Shown: in pieces, positions 40,216 to 50,303 of the stretch
Position numbering within the stretch: position 1 is the stretch's first letter
Layout of the letters: each line of letters begins with the position of its first letter
From: Picochlorum sp. 'celeri'
Lineage: Eukaryota; Chlorophyta; Trebouxiophyceae
Assembly: GCA_010909725.1 (NCBI GenBank)
Contig: JAACMV010000004.1
Location: 930,001 to 994,000, forward strand
Direction of reading: 5' to 3'
Length of the DNA stretch: 64,000 bases
The notes under the pieces: generated by a model
The model's input: the letters and a program-made list of their open reading frames with translations, nothing else
Told to the model about the DNA's origin: nothing
Databases searched by the model: none
Position numbers and translations under genes: made by a program

Positions 40216-41616
40216 TCAAAGCCTAATTTGATAATCACCTGTACTCTTGCATGACTTTCTCACCCATTTATCCACCTTGTAACCATTCTTTTCCCATACC
40301 TGCATGTACTCGATCTGAATCCCAGACACATTATGCATTGGTATTTGGAAATTCAAAGACAATGGCGGACGACTCCACGCAGCTTTTTCTTTCGCGGTAG
40401 AAATCAACTCAATATTCGCTGCAAGTGTATGCTCTGTCATTCCAGAAAACTTTTTAATCTTCCACACCAACGCGCCTCTCTTTGGATCATATTTTGCCTT
40501 TCCAGCACTCAATTGAAACTGCGCTCGTGCTGTCTGGGGCGGCACAGGAATCAAAATAACATTATTCATTGATTGAAGCTTTGCATCAAATGATGACCGA
40601 ACTTTCACAGTCACATCCATCCGCGTTCGCCCCTGCTCTGTCAACAATGCTGTTGCCTTGAACGGCAACTCAATCCCCTCTGTCACTCTATATTTCGCCA
40701 ATTCAAACTCCCCATCGGGAGGAATAAACGACACAACCTTTTCAGCATTATACCGTCCTAAATTAACACACGGATGAAATGTAACATCATCAATCCTATC
40801 GTTCAATCCAATCTTAATCTCTGGCATTCCAGTCAAAAAGGACTTCATCACCAACCTTCCCTGCACATCCGCACGAAGCGTTGCCCCTTGCGGACTCAAC
40901 AAACCACTAATATTCTCCACAATATCCAAATACACTTCATTCTTCTTAAACTTCAATCCATCCTTTCTCCAACCAACCGCCCCAGTCACCTGAAGCGTTG
41001 ATGACTGTGCCTCTGCCGCCCGTCTCCTCTTTGTCTTCTCCGTCGCCCAACCCTTTTGATAAATAAAACTCTTCGCGATAGCCGGATCCGTCAATTGCGG
41101 GTACCCATGATCAAGCACATCATCCAGCAATTCATAAATCAACACAAAATTCCCCTTGACAACATCCTCACTAAACTGCCCCTTACAATACGAACGGATC
41201 AAATCCACCAACCCAGCCAAAAACTGAAGAATCATCATACAATTCGAATTACTCTTCGTAATCGCAAGAAGATACACATCAGCAGCCCTATAATACAGCA
41301 CAGCATTACTCCCAATCACCCTCACAGGAGCAGCCTGCACATCCATCCTCCCACTCCGAGTCGACGCCCGCACAGCATTCAACACAACCGCCCTAAAAGA
41401 TGCAGCTATATTCGGATCAATCCCATCCCGATACAAGCGCTGTATCAGCACGTCCCCTCTCCCATTTAAAAAGTACACTGCCCCAATGTGACTATGACCA
41501 CCCCCGTATGACAATAATGAGAATGATTCCTTGCCACTACTACTCTGTCCTTGTGTGATATTCTGCTCCTGAGTGGCCATGGCATGGCCATTTTCTACAG
41601 GTTTGTCGGACTTCAT
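40216..41616 (-). CDS. AP2M: AP-2 complex subunit mu
   Basis: Medium subunit of the clathrin adaptor for endocytosis; binds YxxPhi cargo signals. 466 residues, single exon. The longin domain starts at IGAVYFLNGRGDVLIQRLYR and contains NFVLIYELLDDVLDHGYPQL. The mu-homology domain includes TGAVGWRKDGLKFKKNEVYLD, MKSFLTGMPEIKIGLND, SFIPPDGEFELAKYRV and WSRPPLSLNFQIPM. About 40 hydrophilic residues precede the longin domain; other AP-2 mu proteins begin right at it. Several in-frame ATGs exist but none is at the canonical position, so the extension is real or an upstream exon is hidden. AP-2 is preferred over AP-1 by overall resemblance. Confidence 0.9.
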   Translation of the reverse strand: MKSDKPVENGHAMATQEQNITQGQSSSGKESFSLLSYGGGHSHIGAVYFLNGRGDVLIQRLYRDGIDPNIAASFRAVVLNAVRASTRSGRMDVQAAPVRVIGSNAVLYYRAADVYLLAITKSNSNCMMILQFLAGLVDLIRSYCKGQFSEDVVKGNFVLIYELLDDVLDHGYPQLTDPAIAKSFIYQKGWATEKTKRRRAAEAQSSTLQVTGAVGWRKDGLKFKKNEVYLDIVENISGLLSPQGATLRADVQGRLVMKSFLTGMPEIKIGLNDRIDDVTFHPCVNLGRYNAEKVVSFIPPDGEFELAKYRVTEGIELPFKATALLTEQGRTRMDVTVKVRSSFDAKLQSMNNVILIPVPPQTARAQFQLSAGKAKYDPKRGALVWKIKKFSGMTEHTLAANIELISTAKEKAAWSRPPLSLNFQIPMHNVSGIQIEYMQVWEKNGYKVDKWVRKSCKSTGDYQIRL

Positions 41617-41944
41617 GAAGATTTGCCTTCAAAAACCAATCCAAACCAAACAGGAATCCTCCCGTCTCCTGACCGACGGTGCAAATATGGAATTATGTAT
41701 TTTTTTCTATTCCCAGTACACGAGGGTGCGTGTCTCTGACCATCGAGAACACTCTGATCTCTATTTTGACATCAAAAATCAAGTATACGGTCAAAGTACG
41801 TATCTGATGGGAATGTATTCTGCATCGCACACCCCTGTGGTATACCCCTGTGTCATCTCAGATGCCAAGTCCATGCGCACTGCAAATCTATTGCATTACA
41901 TACTTACTTTACTCCCCTCTTCTTGATAGAAAACTATCATCATC
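41617..41944. other. divergent spacer, AP-2 mu / gamma-CA
   Basis: About 330 bp. A short frame (41573-41926) crosses the AP-2 start and has no support. No repeat or RNA gene seen. Confidence 0.4.
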
Positions 41945-42739
41945 ATGAATGGGGTGGTGAAATCTGTGGGATCTCTGTGTCGGTCTCTCGGTCGATTGGT
42001 AGAGGATGTTGGCTATGGACTACAGGGGCGATTGGCGTACAAAGAAACGTTACATAAGAGTCAGACGTTATCTAAATATAAGGATTCTTTGTATCCTACT
42101 GTAAAGGATGAGGTTTTTGTGGCACCGAATGCCAGTGTGATTGGGGATGTGACAATTGGAAAGGGTTCCTCAGTGTGGTATGGGTGTGTGATTCGAGGGG
42201 ATGTGAATAGTGTGACGATTGGGGAGATGAGTAACATTCAGGATAATGTGATGGTTCATGTTGCCAAGCATAATGCTGCTGGTATTCCTCGGAAGACTAT
42301 GATTGGGAGTAGGGTGACTGTGGGGCATGGGGCTACTATTCATGCGGCGACGGTGGAGGATGGGAGTGTGGTTGGTATGGGGGCTGTGATTATGGATGGT
42401 GCTGTGGTGGAGAAGGGGGCGATTGTGGCTGCTGGGTCGTTAGTTGTGCCTGGGACTGTGGTGAAGAGTCGGGAGGTGTGGGCTGGGAGTCCAGCAGCGT
42501 GTGTTCGAAAGGTGAGTGATGATGAGGCTGCTGCGATCGAGCAGGCTGCGGTAGATTATTCTAATCTTGGAGCTGTTCATGCTGCTGAGAATTGTAAGAC
42601 GTTTGGGGAGATTGAGTTGGATCGTGCGAGACGGTGGGATCGACAGACACGGGATCCAGACTATGATTTGCAGCAGGGGGTTGAGAGGGAAATTGAGACG
42701 CGTGAGCTTGTGCCAACTGGGTATGTGCAAACGCAGTAG
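41945..42739 (+). CDS. GCA1: gamma-type carbonic anhydrase, mitochondrial complex I
   Basis: Subunit of the carbonic-anhydrase domain attached to mitochondrial complex I in plants and algae. 264 residues, single exon. A left-handed beta-helix of hexapeptide repeats runs from VFVAPNASVIGDVTIGKGSS to about residue 185. The zinc-type histidines are kept (VMVHVAKHN and VGHGATIH), so this is an active-type gamma-CA rather than a CA-like subunit. A C-terminal helix follows. The N-terminal 35 residues are amphipathic and Arg/Lys-rich, as in a presequence. TGTAA lies about 40 nt past the stop. Confidence 0.93.
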   Translation: MNGVVKSVGSLCRSLGRLVEDVGYGLQGRLAYKETLHKSQTLSKYKDSLYPTVKDEVFVAPNASVIGDVTIGKGSSVWYGCVIRGDVNSVTIGEMSNIQDNVMVHVAKHNAAGIPRKTMIGSRVTVGHGATIHAATVEDGSVVGMGAVIMDGAVVEKGAIVAAGSLVVPGTVVKSREVWAGSPAACVRKVSDDEAAAIEQAAVDYSNLGAVHAAENCKTFGEIELDRARRWDRQTRDPDYDLQQGVEREIETRELVPTGYVQTQ

Positions 42740-42798
42740 TAGAAATTATAATAGTATTTCTTTGTTTTGAAACATACGTTGTGTAATAATAATACTCG

Positions 42799-44724
42799 TC
42801 ATCGTCGTTCTCGTCTCCGAGGAGGAGACGCATCATCTCGCTGTCTATGCCGTCTTGGAGGCGATTGCCGTCGTTGCCTATACTCTGGCGACCTCGATCT
42901 CGATCGCTTGCGCTGTCGTACATTTTCACCTTCTTCATATGACTCGGATGATGAGTCCGTCTCGTACCCAGATGACGATGTATAATCACCTGATGATGTG
43001 TACTCATCACCAGAGGATGAGGATGCTGTTGTATAGGAACTGCTACTGGCTTCTGCCTTCTTCTGTGCTGCCAGGATCTGAGGCAACTTTTTCAAAAACT
43101 CGCGCATATTGTCTGTGAGACCACCAAGTCCAATGGAGGTGAAAAAGTTGATGGCAAACCTCATATTCTTTGCAGAATCCTTTGGGAACAATCCAGCAAA
43201 CCACTCTGCACAGGTGGGATCTTGCAGCCTAGAATCTAATTCTCGCAATCCTAATATCTCAGATAATTCCTGAAAGAGTATCTTGATGAAAATTCTCGAC
43301 GATGATGTCGTCTCTTCCTCTGTGATTTGAATCACTGCCAGGACTGCCCATGGAAGAGCATCTGATGCTAAAAGATGAGCAAAGAGTTTGGCAACATTCC
43401 TCAATTTATTCGTCTCTAACCTATGAATCATACTGTATTGCTCGACAAAACAATCCGCAAAACTATCCGCGTATGCCTTTTTCAGTTTGCAGAATCTCTC
43501 TCCTAACAAGGCATAGTACTTGATGAATGTCTTTTCTTGGGAGCAACATTCAATAATCATTGTTGCCAATTCAATTTCTTGACCTTCTGGAATACCCATT
43601 TTCAGTAACTTGTGACCTGCTTCCTCGAAATCTAAAGCACTCATGATCGTCAGGTAAATAGTCCTTCTCAGATTCACCAGGTCAGTTCCAGTCTCATCAT
43701 GAATAGGACCAGCATGCTGCTCAGGCACCTCATCTTCCTCTTCCTCACTTGACCCACTCTCACCACTTTCATCTTCATCGCTATCCTCCCCTAAAATTTC
43801 AGCCTTCATCTGTTTATATTCCTCCTCGTGTTTGAGAAATTCGTCATCCTCCCGAAACACATCCAACCCCATGTTGGTATCCAGCTCATCCTCCAACGAA
43901 ACCTCATGCGTTATTTGATCCTCCTCTTCAACCAGATCCAAATTCTCGGGAATCACTGGATACCCACTGGCCTCAAACCCTGTCTTTCTCACGGCATACA
44001 ACCCTTCAATCACATACTGCGTTCTCCTATCCACATCCCTCCCCTCATGAAGAATGGCTCTCAACCGATCAAAAATAAAATTCAATCCACTCGACGATAT
44101 CTCCTGTAACTTGGCACCACATTCTTTAATAAACTCAGACGCCATCTCTACCGAATCATTGGAAGGCTTCTCCAACAACAACAGTGCCATCTCAAACGCA
44201 ATCACTTCATGGGCCACCTGCTGATTCACCAAATGGGCAATAAACTTGAGCGATGCCAAACAAATAGGCTTATCTTTCCTACGAAGAGATCTTTTGAACG
44301 CAGTGATAATTCTATGCAGCAAGAGCTCCCCCACCTCGGGAAACTTGGTATTCACAACTGAAACAAGAGCAGCATACACGGGTGTAAACCCAGGCGAGGC
44401 CACCTGAGACTTCATCAAAGCCCTACACAACAGCCCTCTACCCCTCACAAGATTCTCTGAGAACAACTCTGGCAGAATATGCTTGATATTCGACGCATTG
44501 ACTTTGTTCACGAGGCCATTGATCGATTTCCTCAGTGCATCCCATGTAAGTCGCTGGAATTCCACACTCTCTTTGTCAGTCACATCTGACATCATTTGGG
44601 CAAGTTTGAATGGAGGGATATATGCCCCTCCAGTCCGACTCCTATCCATACGAGAGCTCATGTTTCGTGTTCCATTCGCATGTGGGTTTGCCTCCTTTTC
44701 TCCTTCATCTACCTTCCTATCCAT
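42799..44724 (-). CDS. CWC22: pre-mRNA-splicing factor CWC22
   Basis: Spliceosomal protein that also loads the exon-junction complex by binding eIF4A3. 641 residues, single exon. MIF4G domain at about residues 65-250 (SVEFQRLTWDALRKSINGLV, then RRKDKPICLASLKFIAHLVN), an acidic Glu/Asp-rich linker (residues 290-350), the MA3 domain at about 365-480 (LRRTIYLTIMSALDFEEAGH) and the conserved RFAINFFTSIGLGGLT. The C-terminus has Ser/Tyr-rich and Arg/Ser-rich tracts (KRSRSRSPEYRQRR) typical of splicing factors. Its presence fits the many introns seen here. Confidence 0.95.
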   Translation of the reverse strand: MDRKVDEGEKEANPHANGTRNMSSRMDRSRTGGAYIPPFKLAQMMSDVTDKESVEFQRLTWDALRKSINGLVNKVNASNIKHILPELFSENLVRGRGLLCRALMKSQVASPGFTPVYAALVSVVNTKFPEVGELLLHRIITAFKRSLRRKDKPICLASLKFIAHLVNQQVAHEVIAFEMALLLLEKPSNDSVEMASEFIKECGAKLQEISSSGLNFIFDRLRAILHEGRDVDRRTQYVIEGLYAVRKTGFEASGYPVIPENLDLVEEEDQITHEVSLEDELDTNMGLDVFREDDEFLKHEEEYKQMKAEILGEDSDEDESGESGSSEEEEDEVPEQHAGPIHDETGTDLVNLRRTIYLTIMSALDFEEAGHKLLKMGIPEGQEIELATMIIECCSQEKTFIKYYALLGERFCKLKKAYADSFADCFVEQYSMIHRLETNKLRNVAKLFAHLLASDALPWAVLAVIQITEEETTSSSRIFIKILFQELSEILGLRELDSRLQDPTCAEWFAGLFPKDSAKNMRFAINFFTSIGLGGLTDNMREFLKKLPQILAAQKKAEASSSSYTTASSSSGDEYTSSGDYTSSSGYETDSSSESYEEGENVRQRKRSRSRSPEYRQRRQSPPRRHRQRDDASPPRRRERR

Positions 44725-44932
44725 GCTTTCTAAAGACTACAACAATAGTAATCCTATATATGGAGTGAGAGTTTTTTTGGGAATAGCACGAGATCAAATA
44801 CAATGGCGAGCCTGTTTTATTTGTATCAAATTAAGAGTAGACGAATCTCATGGAGCCTGTTTTCCTCATCAGAAGATATCCAGGTCCATCCTATGCTATA
44901 GAATTAAAACCTTTTAGACCATTTTGAACATC

Positions 44933-46192
44933 ATGGTGACAAAAGGGATGGGTCTTGGGATGCGCACGGGAGGGAATACCACCTCACCTCTGCTCCTGCC
45001 TAGGCCACGGTCTCTTCTGCTTCATGGTAGAAGCACCAGAACAGCGAGGACGGTCGAGACGCATGCTGGGCTATTTGGCATGACAGGGATACGGGAGAAG
45101 ACTGCATTTCCAAAGAGGGAGATGGTCCCCATGGGTCCATTCATGTCATCACCCATGGGGTTTGGTACTTGTATGTGACACAGTACATGTATGTTGGTCA
45201 TATCCATGCACAGAATATCAATCAACTATGCATCATGTGCAGGGGCATGGGGGAACAAGCTTTTATGGGGGTATACAGAAGATGATGATGAAGAGTTGCA
45301 AAAAGTCTTCAATCTGATGGTGTCCAATGGGATTAATCTCTTTGATACTGCAGATTCCTACGGGACTGGGCAGTTGAATGGGAGAAGCGAGATGTTGTTG
45401 GGCAAATTTGTCAAGGAATATCCAGGCTCAACACGGGTGCGAAATCAGATTCACATAGCAACCAAGCTCGCCGCATATCCCTGGAGACTGACGCCGAGCC
45501 AGTGGGTTGGTGCGTGTAAGAACTCGCTAAAGAGGATTGGTGCAGAGAAAATTTCCATGGCACAACTGCATTGGAGTACAGCGAGGTATGCTCCTCTTCA
45601 GGAGCGACTCATGTGGGACGGATTAGTTGCTATATATGAGGAAGGGCTTGTTGATGCAGTGGGACTATCCAATTACGGTCCAAAACAGCTGCAACGTATC
45701 CATTCATATCTCAGTCGGCGAGGGGTTCCCATCGCATCAGTACAGATCCAGTATAGCTTACTAAGTCGAGGGAAACTGCAGGAAGAAGCTAAAGCAGCGT
45801 GCGATGATTTAAACATCAAGATGATAGCATATAGTCCATTAGCCTTGGGCATGTTGACAGGTAGGCATGCACCTGATGATGCCAGTACATATCCCTCCTT
45901 GCCAAACCCAAGAAGCCTGCTGTTCCGTCAAATCGTACCAGAGGCGGGACCTCTGTTCCAAGTCATGCGAGAGATTGGAGAGAATAGAAATAAGACAATG
46001 AGCCAAGTTGCCATCAATTGGTGCATGTGCAAAGGAACGATACCGATTCCTGGTGCCAGGAATCTCAACCAGGCACAGTCAAACTTGGGCGCATTGGGAT
46101 GGCGATTGTCAGAAGGGGAATGCCGTGAATTAGAAAAAGCATCTGATATGATTCCAAAGGGTATGACCCAAAATATATTTCAAACGAGATGA
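44933..46192 (+). CDS. aldo/keto reductase, plastid-type
   Basis: NADPH-dependent oxidoreductase of the aldo/keto reductase superfamily, similar to plant plastid At1g06690-type proteins; substrate unknown. Exons 44933-45170 and 45243-46192, intron 72 nt (GTATGT...GTGCAG); 395 residues. The join gives SPMGFGTW-AWGNKLLWGY, the family start. Landmarks: NLFDTADSYGTG (catalytic Asp and Tyr), ATKLAAYPWRLTPSQW (Lys) and VDAVGLSNYGPKQL, plus the cofactor segment IPIPGARNLNQAQSN. The first ~60 residues are Arg/Ser/Thr-rich, as in a transit peptide. The last ~240 bp, including 3' UTR with a GAT microsatellite, are copied near 48.3 kb. TGTAA occurs in the 3' UTR. Confidence 0.9.
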
Positions 46193-46278
46193 TGATGATG
46201 ATGATGATGATGAGGGTGTAAATAAAAAGTGACACGATTCAAAGATTTGACACCCATCATGGCACCAGTGAGATCTCA

Positions 46279-46296
46279 ACGCGCCTCGAGGCGCGT
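46279..46296. promoter_or_regulatory. 18-nt perfect GC-rich palindrome
   Basis: ACGCGCCTCGAGGCGCGT is its own reverse complement. It lies in AT-rich sequence 87 nt after the aldo/keto reductase stop and about 130 nt before the GH5 start. It could be a binding site for a dimer or part of a terminator. Confidence 0.45.
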
Positions 46297-46426
46297 CGTT
46301 TGCGGTACACATTGTGAGCTCTTTGTATGCAGAATTACAGGTTGTATTCGGTTTAATTTTGTATGTTTTACAAGTCAACATTGGTATCAGTCACTTGTAT
46401 AGGGTAGGACAGTAATCTGTTTCTCA

Positions 46427-47928
46427 ATGAGAGTCAGCACGTCTAGCACCACGGGTGGCGGTGGTCAATCTGTTTCAGCGGCAGCCATTGCTGCGCTATT
46501 GCTGCTGATTCTGGGAGTACAAGGCAGACAAGTAGGTTTTCATTGAAATACTATTGTATATATGACACTGATGGGCGAGCAAGGGCTCCTAGAGTGGTGT
46601 TGACCCTTAGAAAAGGCTCTAGACGTGTTGTAGCTTTGACGAAAAGTTGGTGGGTGATTTTGATTTCCTTTACATTCCTCTCGTGTCTATTGCAGTTGCA
46701 ACAGGAAGGAACATGGGATAGTATGGATTTTAAAGATGAGTTTGTCAGGGTGGAAGGTGCGGAGTTCGTGATTGGGAAGAATTGTGCGAGGAAATTTCCT
46801 ATATCTGGTTTTAATATCTGGGAAGTGGTAGAAGCTGCAAGCTTGCCTGAAGGGGGTCCAGTGGAGTTGCCAGGGAGTGGACAGTTACCGAATGATTTAG
46901 AAAGTGGTAAAGAATTTGTTACCAAAGTGCTGGATGATGCAGTTGATGCTGGTTACACTGTTGTTCGAGCATGGGCCCATGGCGTAACTGAGGACTACCA
47001 ATCCATGGATGCCAGTGGAAATATAAATGAACGTGTCATGTCAGGGCTGGATTATTTTATGGCTGAAGCATACAAACGGGGGCTAAAAGTTATATTGAGC
47101 TTTACGTCGAATTGGACGCCAGCTGGTGGAGTGGACTTTTATGCTGAAGCTGTTGGTAAAGAGCACAATGATTTCTTCTCTGATCCAGGGGCAAAAGAAC
47201 TGTACAAGAAGTTTGTAGAGCAGGTGGTGACAAGGAAAAATACAATAAGGGGTATATTATACTCTGAAGATCCAACTATATTCGGATGGAATTTAATAAA
47301 TGAACCAGTGTGCAGAGGATGTGAGGCTGGAACGATTGCCAGATGGGTTAATGAAATGGCTCCGTATGTCAAAGGCTTGGATTCAAACCATTTGCTCACG
47401 GTTGGAGAGGAAGGATACTATTCAACATCTCTATCATCTATTATCTATAACCCCATGCATGGGATTTCCGACTGGCCGCTTGAGTGGACTCAAGACTTTG
47501 TAGCAGACCATGAAAATGAAAACATTGATTTTGCTGCATTCCATGCGTGGCCAGATAACTGGAATTGTATGGACTGTGGTCCATTGTCTCTAGAGTTTTT
47601 CAGTCGCTGGATCTCACATCATGAAGAGAATTGCAAGATGCTTGGGAAACCGTGCCTATTAGAAGAGTTTGGGAAGGAAAATCCACAGAGAGATGAATAC
47701 TATGCAATTGCCTATGATGCTGTTGATGCCTCACTGCGTGAGGGAGGTAGCCTCAAAGGCGCCTTGTTCTGGCAGTATTATTTAGAGGGCCAACAGGCGA
47801 CACCAGGGGAGATTGAGGAATTTGGTGTTGCAGGTCCTTATGGAGTTTACAAGTCCGACTCGGCATTTGATATTGCAAAGGAGAATGCAAAAACGACAAA
47901 AGAACTGTACACGGGATTCGTATGCTGA
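46427..47928 (+). CDS. secreted GH5 endo-beta-mannanase
   Basis: Glycoside hydrolase family 5 (subfamily 7-like), which cleaves beta-1,4-mannan. Exons 46427-46531 and 46696-47928 with a 164-nt intron (GTAGGT...ATTGCAG); 445 residues. Exon 1 encodes a signal peptide (SAAAIAALLLLILGVQGRQ), so the enzyme enters the secretory path and probably acts on the cell wall or outside the cell. Acid/base Glu lies in FGWNLINEPVCRG, nucleophile Glu in CLLEEFGKE. The LNEP/WNLINEP and HAWPDNW segments are those of plant and fungal mannanases. The Cys pairs (PVCRGCEAG, NCMDCG) could form disulfides. Confidence 0.93.
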
Positions 47929-48308
47929 TGGTATTCTTTACTCTAAGATCAGTATTACAAAGAACCAGGAAATCGTGTGAGAATTGCGTTTCAGTGCAGT
48001 ACTGCTTTGAATGAACAAGATGAAAAGATGCCTCATGGACATGATGCCAGCATGATCCTCATGCATGAGGACAGAAGATCAAGAGGACATGCCCAACCAT
48101 TTGATTTGCTACTGGTTGAATGCTATATCTGTCTTATTAAATTTTATGAATGTGTATTTGACCAATTTTTCGGGGGGTCATTCCTATCCGTTGCAAAAGA
48201 AGGAACTGTCAATCAATCCAAGGAGAATTCAACTGCTCATAAAAATGAGGCAGGGAGTGTTGTTGCATGTTCTCTTGATTTTCGCTGTGCTGGATACGCT
48301 CTTTGAAT
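47929..48308. other. spacer after the GH5 gene
   Basis: About 380 bp; ORFs on the plus strand (47977-48306 and a shifted one) lack coding signals. Probably 3' UTR and intergenic DNA leading into a duplicated fragment. Confidence 0.4.
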
Positions 48309-48566
48309 GACAATGAGCCATCAATTGGTGCATGTGCAAAGGAACAATACCGATCCCTGGTGCCAGGAATCTCAACCAGGCACACAGTCAAACTTGGGCG
48401 CATTGCCAATCACCCCCCAAGTTGGGGGGATGGCGATTGTCAGATGGGGAATGCCGTGAATTAGAAAAAGCATCTGATATGATTCCAAAGGGTATGACCC
48501 AAAATATATTTCAAACGAGATGATAATGATGATGATGATGATGAGGGTGTAAGTAAAACGTGACAC
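48309..48566 (+). pseudogene. duplicated 3' end of the aldo/keto reductase gene
   Basis: This segment repeats 45994-46235: the last ~65 codons, stop and GAT-repeat UTR of the aldo/keto reductase. Differences: 8 bp missing near the start, a 2-bp and a 22-bp insertion near 48388 and 48404 (the latter with a CCCCAAGTTGGGG hairpin), and a few substitutions. The insertions sum to 24 bp, so the downstream frame is kept and a 63-codon ORF remains (48332-48523). There is no promoter or 5' part, so I call it a gene fragment. It ends 5 bp before the start of the next gene. Confidence 0.85.
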
Positions 48567-48570
48567 ATAA

Positions 48571-50290
48571 ATGGACGTATTCTACCGGTGTTCCTTCAGA
48601 CAGGGACTGAACAACCACTCCCTTTTCAATCGTTCTCATCGGCCATTGGCACGGATTAGTAGGAATCGAAATACAATACTATGTCAATCTGTGGAAGAGG
48701 AATGCGATGTGGTAGTGATTGGATCAGGAATAGCTGGTTTATCGGCTGCAGCCTTGTTGTCGACGTATGGTCAGGAGGTTGTGGTCTGTGAATCTCACTC
48801 GGTGATTGGTGGTGCCGCACATTCTTTCAAAAGAGGGGCGTATCACTTTGAGAGTGGTCCATCATTGTATTCTGGGTTGAAATCGACTGGGACGAAAGCA
48901 AATCCGCTGAGTTTGGTGCTCCAAGCTGTTGGGGCAGAGCTTGAGGTGAAGGAGTACTCTACGTGGAATGTGTACTTGCCCGAGGTGCCGCAAGGGTTTC
49001 CTGCAAAGGTGGGACCTAGAGGATTTGATGAGTTGTTCCGAGTGTGTGGGACTCGGGAAACCCTTGATCAGTGGGACAGGCTGCAGGGGATTGTCAAACC
49101 TCTGAGCAAGGCAGCAACGGCTGTTCCTCCGTTGGCTATACGACTGGATCCGGGCGTGATATCGACGACGCTTGGCCGATATTTTGGTGATATCATAGGC
49201 TCTATCACGACCCTCGGTGTCCTGACCAAGCCATTTTCTGCAGTATTGGACTCGGCTCAAGTCACTGACAGGTTTCTTATTCATTATTTGGACTTGCTGT
49301 GCTTTTTGCTGAGCGGGCTGACGTCGAAGGGTACTATTACAGCGGAAGTAGCATTTATGCTCGAAGAATGGACGAATGAGAATGCAACCCTCGAGTTTCC
49401 AGTTGGTGGGAGTCAGGCTCTGGCAGATGCACTTGCTGGTGCTGTCACTCGACGGGATGGTCGTGTGTACGTGTCAGAGCATGTGGAAGAAATTCTGATA
49501 GAAAACGAAAGAGCAGTGGGAGTGAGAACGAGAAAAGGCAAGGTGATTCGTTGCAGGAAAGGTGTTGTGTCAAATCCGTCAACTATTGATACTTGTTCCA
49601 TCTTGCCAGCATCGACATGGTCGCAGCAGGTTGCAGAGACGCCATTGAATCCTAGTTTTATGCATCTGCATATTGGGTTCGATGCACAAGGTCTGGATGA
49701 TTTGGACATGCATCATTTAGTAGTCAATGAATGGGACTCTGGTGTTGATTCTCAGCAGAATGTAGTTCTCATCTCGATTGCCAGTGTCGCTGATGATTCC
49801 ATGGCTCCAGCAGGAAAGCATTGCTTGCACGCATACTATCCTGCGACGGAGCCTTGGGATATTTGGGAGAATCTGTCAGAGAAGGAATATGAAGACCTGA
49901 AGCAGCAGAGGTCAGAGGCTCTCTGGAAGGCTGTCGAAACTGTCATCCCAGACATTCGCAGCAGGGTGGATATATCACTCGTTGGGACTCCAAGGACGCA
50001 TGCGAGATATCTTCGGAGGCATAAGGGGTCATATGGAGCAGCATGGAGAGCAGGCAAGGAGCAATTTCCATTTGGGTCCACGCCATGGAAAGGGTTGTAT
50101 TGCTGTGGTGATTTTACGTTTCCTGGTATTGGACTCCCAGCTGTACGTTGTCTTTGTGTATTTTGCATTGTCATACGAGTCTCATGTGGTGGTTGCTCTT
50201 TTGTAGGCTGCAGCATCTGGAGCCATTGCTGCAAATTCTCTTGTTCCAATTAAAAAGCATACAGAACTCCTGGATTCCATCGGAATATAG
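48571..50290 (+). CDS. carotenoid isomerase-like FAD amine-oxidase-fold protein, plastid
   Basis: Member of the CRTISO/phytoene-desaturase-like family; the best guess is a CRTISO-like plastid enzyme of carotenoid or retinol-type isomerisation, exact substrate unknown. Exons 48571-50142 and 50207-50290, intron 64 nt (GTACGT...TTGTAG); 551 residues. The dinucleotide-binding VVVIGSGIAGLSAAALLS begins near residue 48 after a short transit-like N-terminus. The glycine-rich GGAAHSFKRGAYHFESGPS follows, and the end holds GLYCCGDFTFPGIGLPA-AASGAIAANSL, the FAD C-motif restored by splicing. Its start lies right after the copied aldo/keto reductase fragment, so its promoter may include duplicated DNA. 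Confidence 0.85.
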
Positions 50291-50303
50291 TTCTATTGAT
50301 TCT

